A stretch of DNA of 56,461 nt from Streptomyces sp. NRRL S-350 (lineage in GTDB: Bacteria; Actinomycetota; Actinomycetes; Streptomycetales; Streptomycetaceae), in contig NZ_JOHO01000044.1 in assembly GCF_000719705.1 (NCBI RefSeq), positions 1 to 56,461 of the forward strand, written 5' to 3'. Under the pieces are notes generated by a model that saw only the letters and a program-made list of their open reading frames with translations, made no database searches and had not been told where the DNA came from. Below, in pieces: positions 15,525 through 23,361 of this stretch (the stretch's first letter is position 1; each line of letters begins with the position of its first letter). A program made the translations under genes and the position numbers.

Positions 15525-17360
15525 ATGAGAAGACTCCTGCATGCCCTGACCGGCGCCGCGCTGTTCGCGACAGCCGGCCTCACGGCGCTCGCCACCCCCA
15601 ATGTGGCGAGCGCCGCGGACTGCACACCCGCCCAGGTCGTGGCCAACGGCGGTTTCGAGTCCGGCAGTTCGCCGTGGACGGCGCCGAGCGGCGCGATCAC
15701 CGCCGACGCCGGCCAGAGCGCCCACTCCGGCAGCTCCTTCGCCTGGCTCGACGGCTACGGCTCCACCCACACCGACACGCTCTCGCAGTCCGTCACCCTC
15801 CCCGCCGGGTGCGGGACGGCGACGCTCGGCTTCTGGCTGCACGTCGACACCGCCGAGACGACCACCAGCACGGCCTACGACAGAATGAGCGTCAAACTCG
15901 GCTCCACCACCCTGGCCACCTACTCCAACCTGGACGCCCAGGCCGGGTACGTGCACAAGACCGTCGACGTCTCCGCCTTCGCCGGCCAGACCGCGACGCT
16001 CTCCTTCACCGGCGTGGAGGACTCCAGCCTGCAGACCAGCTTCGTCCTGGACGACGTCACCCTGGACGCCTCCGGCGGCACCACCCCGCCCCAGCCCGGC
16101 GACCCGACCCGCACCCCGGCCGCGCCCGCGTACACCGTCGCCCTCACCAGCGACGCCTCCGGCGGCAGTTGGACCGGCCACGAGAGCGTGAACTTCACCA
16201 ACGCCTCGCCCACCCCGCTGACCGAGGTGTACCTGCGGCTGTGGGACAACGCCCACGGCAGCTGCCCCAGCACCCCGATCACGGTCACCAACGTGACCGG
16301 CGGCACGCCCGCCCCGCTCTCGGTGGACTGCACCGCGCTCAAGGTCACCCTGCCGGCACCGCTCGCCCAGGGGCAGAGCGGCACCGTCGGCTTCGACCTC
16401 GGCATCACCGTGCCGAGCGGCGCGGACCGCTTCGGCCACGACGGCGCGTACAACTTCCTCGGCAACGCCCTGCCCGTCCTGGCGGTACGGGACGCGGCCG
16501 GCTGGCACCTCGCCCCGTACACCAACAACGGTGAGTCCTTCTACTCGGTGGCCGCGGACTTCGCCGTCACCCTGGACCACCCGACCAGCCTGCTGGTGCC
16601 CGCGACCGGCACCTCGGTGGACACCCCCGGCGCGGCCGGACGGACCGTCACCAAGGCCACCGCGAGCAAGGTGCGCGACTTCGCCTGGGGCGCCGGGCCG
16701 TTCACCCGGATCTCCGGCACCTCGGCGGCCGGCGTGAAGGTCAACGTCTACTCGGTGGCGGGGATCAGCGCGGCGGACTCCAAGTCGATGCTCTCCACCG
16801 CGACCTCGGCGGTCGACGCCCACGCCCAGCGCTTCGGCGCCTACCCGTACGGCGAGTTGGACGCGGTGATCGACAACAACTTCTGGTTCGGCGGCATGGA
16901 GTACCCCGGCTTCGTCCTCGACCTGGTCAGCACCACGGCGCTCACCCACGAGATCGGCCACCAGTGGTGGTACGGCATCGTGGGCGACGACGAGTACAAC
17001 GGCCCCTGGCTGGACGAGGCGTTCACCGACTACGCCACCGACCTCGCGCAGGGCAAGACCGGCAACGGCTGCTGGAGCAGCGTCTCCTGGGCCTCGTCGG
17101 CGGAGAAGATCACCAACTCGATGGCGTACTGGGACGCCAACTCCTCCCGCTACTCCACGGTCGTCTACGGCTACGGCAAGTGCGCGCTGCACGACCTGCG
17201 CCGGGCCATCGGCGACACCGCGATGACCGCACTGCTGCGGAACTACGCACAGGCGCACTGGTACGGCGTCTCCACCACCGCGGAGTTCAAGGCCGCGGCC
17301 CAGGCCGCCACCACCGTGGACCTGACCTCCTTCTGGAGCCAGCACCGCATCGACGGCTGA
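15525..17360 (+). CDS. Secreted M1 family metallopeptidase with N-terminal beta-sandwich domain
   Basis: 611 residues from ATG 15525 with GAGAGG upstream. Signal peptide to about residue 31. Residues about 35-185 form a carbohydrate-binding-like sandwich (NGGFESGSSPW ... FVLDDVTLDA). The peptidase part follows: GGMEYPG (exopeptidase GAMEN motif) near 450, HEIGHQWWYG with His475 and His479, and the third ligand Glu498 in DEAFTDY. This is a gluzincin aminopeptidase acting outside the cell on peptides. The N-terminal sandwich, placed before the usual M1 beta domain, is the notable addition. A strong terminator follows. Confidence 0.88.
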   Translation: MRRLLHALTGAALFATAGLTALATPNVASAADCTPAQVVANGGFESGSSPWTAPSGAITADAGQSAHSGSSFAWLDGYGSTHTDTLSQSVTLPAGCGTATLGFWLHVDTAETTTSTAYDRMSVKLGSTTLATYSNLDAQAGYVHKTVDVSAFAGQTATLSFTGVEDSSLQTSFVLDDVTLDASGGTTPPQPGDPTRTPAAPAYTVALTSDASGGSWTGHESVNFTNASPTPLTEVYLRLWDNAHGSCPSTPITVTNVTGGTPAPLSVDCTALKVTLPAPLAQGQSGTVGFDLGITVPSGADRFGHDGAYNFLGNALPVLAVRDAAGWHLAPYTNNGESFYSVAADFAVTLDHPTSLLVPATGTSVDTPGAAGRTVTKATASKVRDFAWGAGPFTRISGTSAAGVKVNVYSVAGISAADSKSMLSTATSAVDAHAQRFGAYPYGELDAVIDNNFWFGGMEYPGFVLDLVSTTALTHEIGHQWWYGIVGDDEYNGPWLDEAFTDYATDLAQGKTGNGCWSSVSWASSAEKITNSMAYWDANSSRYSTVVYGYGKCALHDLRRAIGDTAMTALLRNYAQAHWYGVSTTAEFKAAAQAATTVDLTSFWSQHRIDG

Positions 17361-17426
17361 CCGCAGACCCGCACCGCACCACACCGCAAGACATCGCACC
17401 GCATCGCATAGCACCGCACCGCACCG

Positions 17427-17457
17427 CGTCGCCCCCGCCTCCGGGCCGGGGGCGACG
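17427..17457 (+). terminator. Hairpin terminator after the M1 peptidase
   Basis: Perfect 11-bp stem CGTCGCCCCCG / CGGGGGCGACG with a 9-base loop, followed by CCCCTT. The preceding 60 bases are a CGCACCGCA-rich simple repeat. Confidence 0.75.
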
Positions 17458-17489
17458 CCCCTTGACGGGGCGTGCGGCGCGGCGGACGC

Positions 17490-17527
17490 TGTACGTATAC
17501 GGCATATATGTCCGCCGTATACGGACA
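17490..17527. promoter_or_regulatory. Large palindrome with twin CGTATACGG words before the S53 peptidase
   Basis: TGTACGTATACGG (17490-17502) and CCGTATACGGACA (17515-17527) form an inverted repeat with one mismatch around a 12-base AT-containing centre. CGTATACGG also occurs as a direct repeat 22 bp apart. It ends 62 bases upstream of the peptidase start. The form is that of a TetR- or GntR-type operator; the binder is unknown. Confidence 0.65.
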
Positions 17528-17589
17528 GTCGAAAGCACACGACCCACCGTCGCGAGGCTCCCGGCGCTGACCCGACCGCTGGAGCGATC

Positions 17590-19272
17590 ATGTCGACCAA
17601 CCACTACGTGGCGCTGCCGGACAGCTCCCGCGTTCCCCTCCGCGGAGCGCGGGCCATCGGACCGGCCGATCCACGAACCCCCCTCACCGTCACCGTCTAC
17701 CTCCGCCGCGACCCCGACGCGCCCGCGCGGCCGGACGTGTACGAGCTGGCACTGCAGCCGCCCACCCGCCGTACCGCCGCCGGCGACGACGAGTACGCGG
17801 CCACCCACCGCTGGCGCGACACCGACCTCAAGGCGGTCGAGACCTTCGCCGCCGAGCACCGGCTCGCCGTCTCCAACGAGAACCCGCTGGCCCGCAGCGT
17901 CCAGCTGACCGGCACCACCGAGGACGTCGGGAACGCCTTCCGGGTCACCCTGGCCCGCTACCGCTACCAGGACGCCCACGCCCGGCCCCGGGTCTACCGC
18001 GGCCGCGAGGGAGCCGTCCACGTTCCCGACGAACTCGACGGCATCGTCACCGGCGTGTTCGGCCTGGACGACCGGCCGATCGGCGCCGACCTGCTGATCC
18101 GCCGCGCGGACGTCACCCTCCCCCTGGCGGCCGAGGGCGTCCCGGCCCTGCCGGCGGGCGTCTTCTTCCCGCACCAGCTGGCGAAACCGTACGCGTACCC
18201 CGCCGACCTCGACGGCTCCGGCCAGTGCATCGCCGTGCTCGCGTTCAACGGCGAGTCGTCGCCGGGCCTGCCGTCCGGCGGCTACTCGGCGGACGCGCTG
18301 CGCACGTACTTCGACGCGCTGGGCAGGCCCATGCCGGACATCACCGACGTGGTGATCCCGAACGTCGGATCCCCGGGCAACGACCCGGGCCCCGGCGACG
18401 CGACCGAGGACCCGCTCGACAGCACCGGCGAGATCATGCTCGACCTCGCGGTGGTCGGCTCCCTCGCCCCCGGGGCGAAGATCGTCGTCTACTTCAGCAA
18501 GTTCACCGAGCAGGGCTGGATCGACGTGATCAACCGGATCGCGACCGACACCGTCAACCGGCCCGCGGTGATCTCCTGCAGCTACGGCAACCCGGAGGAG
18601 GGAGGCTTCCGTTGGACCCCCTCCGGGGTCGCCCACGTGGACGGGGTCTTCGTCGACGCCGGCACGAAGAACATCAGCATCTGCTGCGCCTCCGGCGACG
18701 ACGGCTCCCGGGACGACGGCTTCTCCGAGCGTGCCCACGCCGACTTCCCCGCCTCCAGCCCGCACGTGCTCGGCGTCGGTGGCACCCACCTGGTGGTCCA
18801 GGGGGGCGAGGTCAGCCGGGAGGTCGTCTGGGACGACGGACCGCGCGCGCGGACCGGTGGCGGCATCAGCAGGATGTTCCCGGTGCCCCCGTACCAGGCC
18901 GGAGCCGCCGTCCCGGTCGCCGTGAACGCCCCCCACGTGCACGGCCGGGGCGTGCCGGACGTGTCCGCGGTCGCCTCCCGGAACACCGGCGTGGTCATCC
19001 CGAACGTCGGCGGCGGGGGGCTCGACCTGGTCGGCGGGACCAGCGCGGCCGCGCCGATGTGGGCCGCCCTGCTGGCCCGGATCAACCAGGGCCTCGGCGC
19101 CCCGGTCGGGTTCCTCAACCCGCTGCTGTACGCGCACTTCGCGGCCGGCGTGCTGCGGGACATCACCGAGGGCAGCAACGGCGCGTACCCCTCCGGGACC
19201 GGCTGGGATCCGTGCACCGGCCTCGGCAGCCCCGGCGGCCGGCAACTCCTCGACGGCCTCAAGGCCCTGTGA
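17590..19272 (+). CDS. S53 family serine-carboxyl peptidase (kumamolisin-like)
   Basis: 560 residues from ATG 17590 with GGAGCG upstream. The N-terminal pro-kumamolisin domain (about 1-180) precedes the sedolisin fold. Catalytic residues are visible: Glu281 and Asp285 in STGEIMLDL, oxyanion Asp370 in ASGDDGS, and nucleophile Ser485 in GGTSAAAP. The C-terminal DITEGSNGAYPSGTGWDP segment is the calcium site. There is no signal peptide, as in kumamolisin itself; such enzymes are acid-active endopeptidases. Its own palindrome upstream and a bidirectional terminator downstream mark a single-gene unit. Confidence 0.93.
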   Translation: MSTNHYVALPDSSRVPLRGARAIGPADPRTPLTVTVYLRRDPDAPARPDVYELALQPPTRRTAAGDDEYAATHRWRDTDLKAVETFAAEHRLAVSNENPLARSVQLTGTTEDVGNAFRVTLARYRYQDAHARPRVYRGREGAVHVPDELDGIVTGVFGLDDRPIGADLLIRRADVTLPLAAEGVPALPAGVFFPHQLAKPYAYPADLDGSGQCIAVLAFNGESSPGLPSGGYSADALRTYFDALGRPMPDITDVVIPNVGSPGNDPGPGDATEDPLDSTGEIMLDLAVVGSLAPGAKIVVYFSKFTEQGWIDVINRIATDTVNRPAVISCSYGNPEEGGFRWTPSGVAHVDGVFVDAGTKNISICCASGDDGSRDDGFSERAHADFPASSPHVLGVGGTHLVVQGGEVSREVVWDDGPRARTGGGISRMFPVPPYQAGAAVPVAVNAPHVHGRGVPDVSAVASRNTGVVIPNVGGGGLDLVGGTSAAAPMWAALLARINQGLGAPVGFLNPLLYAHFAAGVLRDITEGSNGAYPSGTGWDPCTGLGSPGGRQLLDGLKAL

Positions 19273-19291
19273 ACCCTCTTCGGTCCGCACC

Positions 19292-19329
19292 CGTCGGTGC
19301 GGGGGCGCCGCCGCGGCCCCGCACCGACG
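19292..19329. terminator. Bidirectional hairpin terminator between convergent genes
   Basis: Perfect 13-bp stem, 19292-19304 with 19317-19329 (core GTCGGTGCGGGG / CCCCGCACCGAC), loop of 12 bases, between the S53 peptidase and the GH25 gene that faces it. Confidence 0.8.
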
Positions 19330-19347
19330 CGTGCCGGCGGGTGCCGG

Positions 19348-20283
19348 TCAGCCCAGGGCGAGGGCGCGCAGGCGGTCGGCCGCGCCGTTGAAGTAGTCCT
19401 GGTCACCGGGGAGGGTGCCGGAGTCCGCGAACTGCCAGAAGGTCTGGTAGCCCCAGCCGTTCGGGAGGGTGCCGACGGTGGAGGCGTAGCGGGCTATCCA
19501 GAGCGGGTTGGTGGAGCCGAAGCCGCCGTAGTTGCCGGTGCACTGGGTCCACCAGTTGGTGGTGGTGTAGATGGTGGGGTAGCGGCCGGTGCGGGAGAGG
19601 ACGGTGTCGCTGAAGGAGCGGATCCAGCTCACCATGGCGCTCTGGCTGAGGCCGTAGCAGGTGGCGCCGTAGGGGTTGTACTCGATGTCGAGGGCGGGCG
19701 GCAGGGTCCTGCCGTCGGCGGACCAGCCGCCGCCGTGGCTGACGAAGTAGGCGGCCTGGGTGGCGCCGGAGGAGGTGTTCGGCAGCGCGAAGTGGTACGC
19801 GCCGCGGACCAGGCCGGCGTTGTAGGAGCCGTTGTACTGCTGGGCGAAGCTCGGGTTGGTGTAGCCGGTGCCCTCGGTGGCCTTGACGTAGGCGAACCTG
19901 GCGCCGTCGGCCGCGACGGAGGACCAGTTGACGTTGCCCTGGTAGCTGGAGACGTCCAGGCCGGGGGTCTGGGTGACGGCGAGGGAGGCGGACGGCGCGG
20001 TGCCCCGGCCCTCGTGGGAGGCCACGGTGGAGCCGGCGAAGTCGCGGTCCGGGTGGAAGCCGGGGCGGCCCTCGGCGACGGGTGCGACGGCGTCGGGGGT
20101 GGCGGGAGCGGGAACGGCGGGGACCGGCTCGGCGGCGTACGCCGGGGCGGCCACGCCGGCGACCAGGGCGGTCGCGGCGGCGAGCGCGGGCAGGACGGGC
20201 AGGGCGGGCAGAAGGCTCAGTCGGCGGTGACCGGCCGATCTGTCGGTTCCGGTGGTACGGGCGGAGCGGGAAGAGCGGTACAC
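19348..20283 (-). CDS. Secreted GH25 lysozyme
   Basis: 311 residues from GTG 20283, with GAGGAG five bases upstream. A basic N-terminus, hydrophobic core and Ala-rich cleavage region (PAYAAEP) give a signal peptide of about 50 residues. A Pro/Ala linker leads to the catalytic domain: GLDVSSYQGNVNW (first catalytic Asp), FAYVKATEGTGY, AYHFALP, and ALDIEYNPYG (catalytic Asp-Glu pair). It is an N-acetylmuramidase of the Cellosyl/GH25 class, acting on peptidoglycan. A 9-bp direct repeat lies upstream. Probable role in own-wall turnover or lysis of competitors. Confidence 0.92.
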   Translation of the reverse strand: MYRSSRSARTTGTDRSAGHRRLSLLPALPVLPALAAATALVAGVAAPAYAAEPVPAVPAPATPDAVAPVAEGRPGFHPDRDFAGSTVASHEGRGTAPSASLAVTQTPGLDVSSYQGNVNWSSVAADGARFAYVKATEGTGYTNPSFAQQYNGSYNAGLVRGAYHFALPNTSSGATQAAYFVSHGGGWSADGRTLPPALDIEYNPYGATCYGLSQSAMVSWIRSFSDTVLSRTGRYPTIYTTTNWWTQCTGNYGGFGSTNPLWIARYASTVGTLPNGWGYQTFWQFADSGTLPGDQDYFNGAADRLRALALG

Positions 20284-20307
20284 GAGCACTCCTCTGGTCC
20301 GGTACGG

Positions 20308-20325
20308 ATGGCCCAAATGGCCCAA
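20308..20325. repeat. Tandem ATGGCCCAA pair upstream of the GH25 gene
   Basis: ATGGCCCAA occurs twice head to tail at 20308-20316 and 20317-20325, 25 bases before the GH25 start (read on the minus strand as TTGGGCCAT pairs). Possible regulator site; the remaining gap to 20565 shows no gene. Confidence 0.5.
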
Positions 20326-20565
20326 ATCGCTTGGAGCGGCCGGGGGTTGGACCGGCCGTACCGCAGATTAGCCATGTACCCGCCAGTGCCGCCAGGCATC
20401 TCGGGGCACAGTGTGAACCGGCGCCCCAGGGGCCGGCCGACCACCACCGGCAACGTGCGTCGTCGGCCCTGCCGATCCGGCGGCGGGGGCGGACCGGGCG
20501 CTGTGGCACGATGCCCGCGTGTCGGCCGTCACGGGCGGCACCCAGTACGGAGGAAGGAAACAGCC

Positions 20566-21192
20566 ATGACCGAGACCGCCGTCGACACGCCCCAGCCCGC
20601 CGGGGATCCGGTGTTCCGGCCCGCCACGCCCGCCGACGTCCCGGCGCTGGTCGACCTGGTCGAATCCGCCTACCGGGGCGAGTCGAGCCGAGCCGGCTGG
20701 ACCACCGAGGCCCACCTGCTGGCCGGGCAGCGCACCGACCCGGAGGCCGTCGCCGAGGCCGTCGGCCACCCCGACGGCCTGGTGCTGGTGGCCGAGCGCG
20801 ACGGCGAGCTGGTGGCCTGCTGCCAGCTGGAACGGCGGGGCGCACGGGCCTACTTCGGCATGTTCTCGGTGCGCCCCGGCCTCCAGGGCGGCGGGGTCGG
20901 TCGGGCGGTGCTCGCCGAGGCGGAGCGGCTGGCCGGCGAGGAGTGGGGCGTCGGCGAGATGGAGATGACGGTGATCGAGCAGCGCGCCGAGCTGATCGCC
21001 TGGTACGAGCGGCGCGGCTTCCGCCGGACGGGCGTGTACAGCCCGTTCCCCTACGGCGACGAGCGGTTCGGCATCCCGCTGCGGCCGGACCTGCGGTTCG
21101 AGCACCTGCTCAAGGAGCTGGGGAAGGAGCCGGGAGCGGGGCCGGCCGGGGAGCGGGGCGAACGGCTCGGGGGCGGACTGAAGGCCTCCTGA
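20566..21192 (+). CDS. GNAT family N-acetyltransferase
   Basis: 208 residues from ATG 20566, with a very purine-rich GGAGGAAGGAAA upstream. The acetyl-CoA binding motif A is FSVRPGLQGGGVGRAVLAEAE (about 101-121), followed by the typical IEQRAELIAWYERRGF motif B region. The C-terminal tail after about 188 is Gly/Glu-rich and poorly conserved. It acetylates an amine substrate that cannot be predicted. It appears to be monocistronic; no clear terminator hairpin follows. Confidence 0.88.
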   Translation: MTETAVDTPQPAGDPVFRPATPADVPALVDLVESAYRGESSRAGWTTEAHLLAGQRTDPEAVAEAVGHPDGLVLVAERDGELVACCQLERRGARAYFGMFSVRPGLQGGGVGRAVLAEAERLAGEEWGVGEMEMTVIEQRAELIAWYERRGFRRTGVYSPFPYGDERFGIPLRPDLRFEHLLKELGKEPGAGPAGERGERLGGGLKAS

Positions 21193-21378
21193 AACGGGCC
21201 GTCCCCGGGGCTCGGTTCAGCCGCGCTCGACCGGATCCCGGCAGGTGACGCGGCGTCAAGTCGGTGAGTCGGGGCGATGCGGAGATGTCACACCTCGTTC
21301 ATGATTGGTCTAGGCCAATGTGAGAGGCTGAGGGAGAACGGCCACGTTCCGTCCACAGCCCAGGGGGGCCATTTCCGC

Positions 21379-23184
21379 ATGCCCGTACTCCATGGCACCG
21401 CCATGCCCGCACCCGACCGCGGTCCGCGCCGCACACCCGCCGGCGACCCCGCCCCTGACCCCCGCGAGCCCGATCCCCGTCACCTCGGCCTCCGCGAGCC
21501 CGGCCCCCGCGAGCCCGGACTCCGGCTGCCCAGCCCACCCGACGACGAGGAGCTCTACTGGTACTTCGGCCCGCAGCGCCGCTGGGTCCTGCTCTGCGCC
21601 ACCCTCTCCTACGCGGGAGCCACCGCCACCCTCGGCCTGTTCGCCCTCAGCAAGCCGCTGCTCTGGCCGTTCCTCGTGCTCACCGTGCTCAACGCGGCCA
21701 CCTGGCTGCTCTCGCTCGCCGACGGCCAACGCGCCCGCCGCTTCACCCGCGACTCGCACGACCTGCTGGTCCGCGCCTGGCGGCCCGCCCGCCATCCCGG
21801 CGTGGACCTGCTGCTGCCCACCGCCGGCGAACCGCTGGCCGTCCTCGACAACGCCTACCGCCACACCGCCGCCGTCCGCTGGCCCGGCGAGCTCACCGTC
21901 CTGGTCCTCGACGACGCCGCCCGCCCCGAGGTCCGCGAACTCGCCGAGTCCTACGGCTTCCAGTACCGCGCCCGCCCCGACCGGGGCCGCTTCAAGAAGG
22001 CCGGCAACCTCAACCACGGCCTGGCCGAAGGCACCGGCGAGATCGTCGCCGTCCTCGACGCCGACTTCTGCCCCCGGCCCGACTTCCTGCACCACCTGGT
22101 GCCCTACCTCGACAACCCCGGGGTCGGCATCGTGCAGAGCCCGCAGTGCTTCGACACGGACGCCGACATGTCCTGGCTCGAACGCGCCGCAGGAGCCACC
22201 CAGGAGATCTTCTACCGCTGGATCCAGCCCTCCCGGGACGCCCAGGACGGCACCGTCTGCTGCGGCACCAACGCGCTCTACCGCCGCGCCGCGCTGGAGC
22301 GCAACGGCGGCTTCGCCGAGATCGACCACAGCGAGGACCTCTACACCGGCCTCGCCCTCGCCCGCGCCGGCTGGGCCACCCGCTACGTGCCCGCGCTGGT
22401 CGCCAAGGGCATGTCGCCCACCGGCCTGCCCGCCTTCATCAGCCAGCAGTACCGCTGGTGCCTCGGCTCCCTGGCCCTCGTCCGCGACCCGGACTTCCGC
22501 CGCGGACCGCTCTCCCGCTCGGCCCGGCTCTGCTTCTGGAACGGCATCCTCGGCTACCTCACCAGCGCGGTGAACGTCTTCGCCGTGCCGCTGCCGGCCC
22601 TGATCATGCTGTTCTTCCGCCCCGAAGAGATCGCGCCCTGGCAGGTGCTCCCCTTCCTGCCGCCGATCTGGGTCGCTCTCGTCCTGCTGCCCGCGACGTC
22701 CCGCACCCGCTGGCGATTCGAAGTCACCCGGGTCCAACTCCTCGGCGGCCTCTGCCACGTGATCGCCATCGCACACGCGGTGCGCCGCCGCTCCGCCGAC
22801 TGGGTGCCCACCGGTGCCGTGTCGGGCGGCAGTTCACTCGCCCGCGCCGTCGCCCGGATCGGGGTCGGCTGGCTCGGACTCGTCATCCTCGCAGGCGCCG
22901 CCGGGCTCGTCCGGGCCGCGCTGCTGCACGGCTGGCGGCCCTACTGGGCGCTCACCGCACTGCTCGCGCTCACCGCGTACACGACGATCCCGCTGATCCG
23001 GTCCCTGTGGCCGCTCCTCGGCGGTGCGACCGGCGGCAAGGGCGCCGCCGTCGGCGAGGTCGCCGCGCCCGCCCGGAGCCGACCGGACCTCGGGTTCGGG
23101 CGTGCCGAGGCCGTCGCCGTCACCGCCGTGCTGCTGCTCTGCGGGCTGCTGGCGTCGGGCTGGGCCGACCCGCTGATCCACTGA
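21379..23184 (+). CDS. Membrane glycosyltransferase family 2, cellulose synthase-like
   Basis: 601 residues from ATG 21379 with GGGGGG ten bases upstream; the frame is open to 21277 without a ribosome site. The N-terminus is Pro/Arg/Glu-repeat-like (EPDPRHLGLREPGPREP). Two spans precede the GT-A domain, which has VLDADF (Asp227, Asp229), SEDLYTG (catalytic Asp320 region) and QQYRW (356-360), the processive D,D,D,QxxRW set. Several C-terminal spans follow. No PilZ domain is present. It should polymerise a UDP-sugar into a surface polysaccharide. The following acyltransferase gene may modify that polymer. Confidence 0.88.
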   Translation: MPVLHGTAMPAPDRGPRRTPAGDPAPDPREPDPRHLGLREPGPREPGLRLPSPPDDEELYWYFGPQRRWVLLCATLSYAGATATLGLFALSKPLLWPFLVLTVLNAATWLLSLADGQRARRFTRDSHDLLVRAWRPARHPGVDLLLPTAGEPLAVLDNAYRHTAAVRWPGELTVLVLDDAARPEVRELAESYGFQYRARPDRGRFKKAGNLNHGLAEGTGEIVAVLDADFCPRPDFLHHLVPYLDNPGVGIVQSPQCFDTDADMSWLERAAGATQEIFYRWIQPSRDAQDGTVCCGTNALYRRAALERNGGFAEIDHSEDLYTGLALARAGWATRYVPALVAKGMSPTGLPAFISQQYRWCLGSLALVRDPDFRRGPLSRSARLCFWNGILGYLTSAVNVFAVPLPALIMLFFRPEEIAPWQVLPFLPPIWVALVLLPATSRTRWRFEVTRVQLLGGLCHVIAIAHAVRRRSADWVPTGAVSGGSSLARAVARIGVGWLGLVILAGAAGLVRAALLHGWRPYWALTALLALTAYTTIPLIRSLWPLLGGATGGKGAAVGEVAAPARSRPDLGFGRAEAVAVTAVLLLCGLLASGWADPLIH

Positions 23185-23361
23185 CCGGCAGTCGGTTCCG
23201 CGAGCTGAAACGTTCGCCGGACCGCGACGTCGCTCCACCGCTTCACCGCTTCACCGCTGAGTTTCCTTGCGCGTCGCCCCACCCGGCGCGGAATCCGCCC
23301 GGCCCACCCCACCGGCCCCGGCGGCCCGACCACCGTTGCCAGCCCTGCAAGGAGCACCGCC

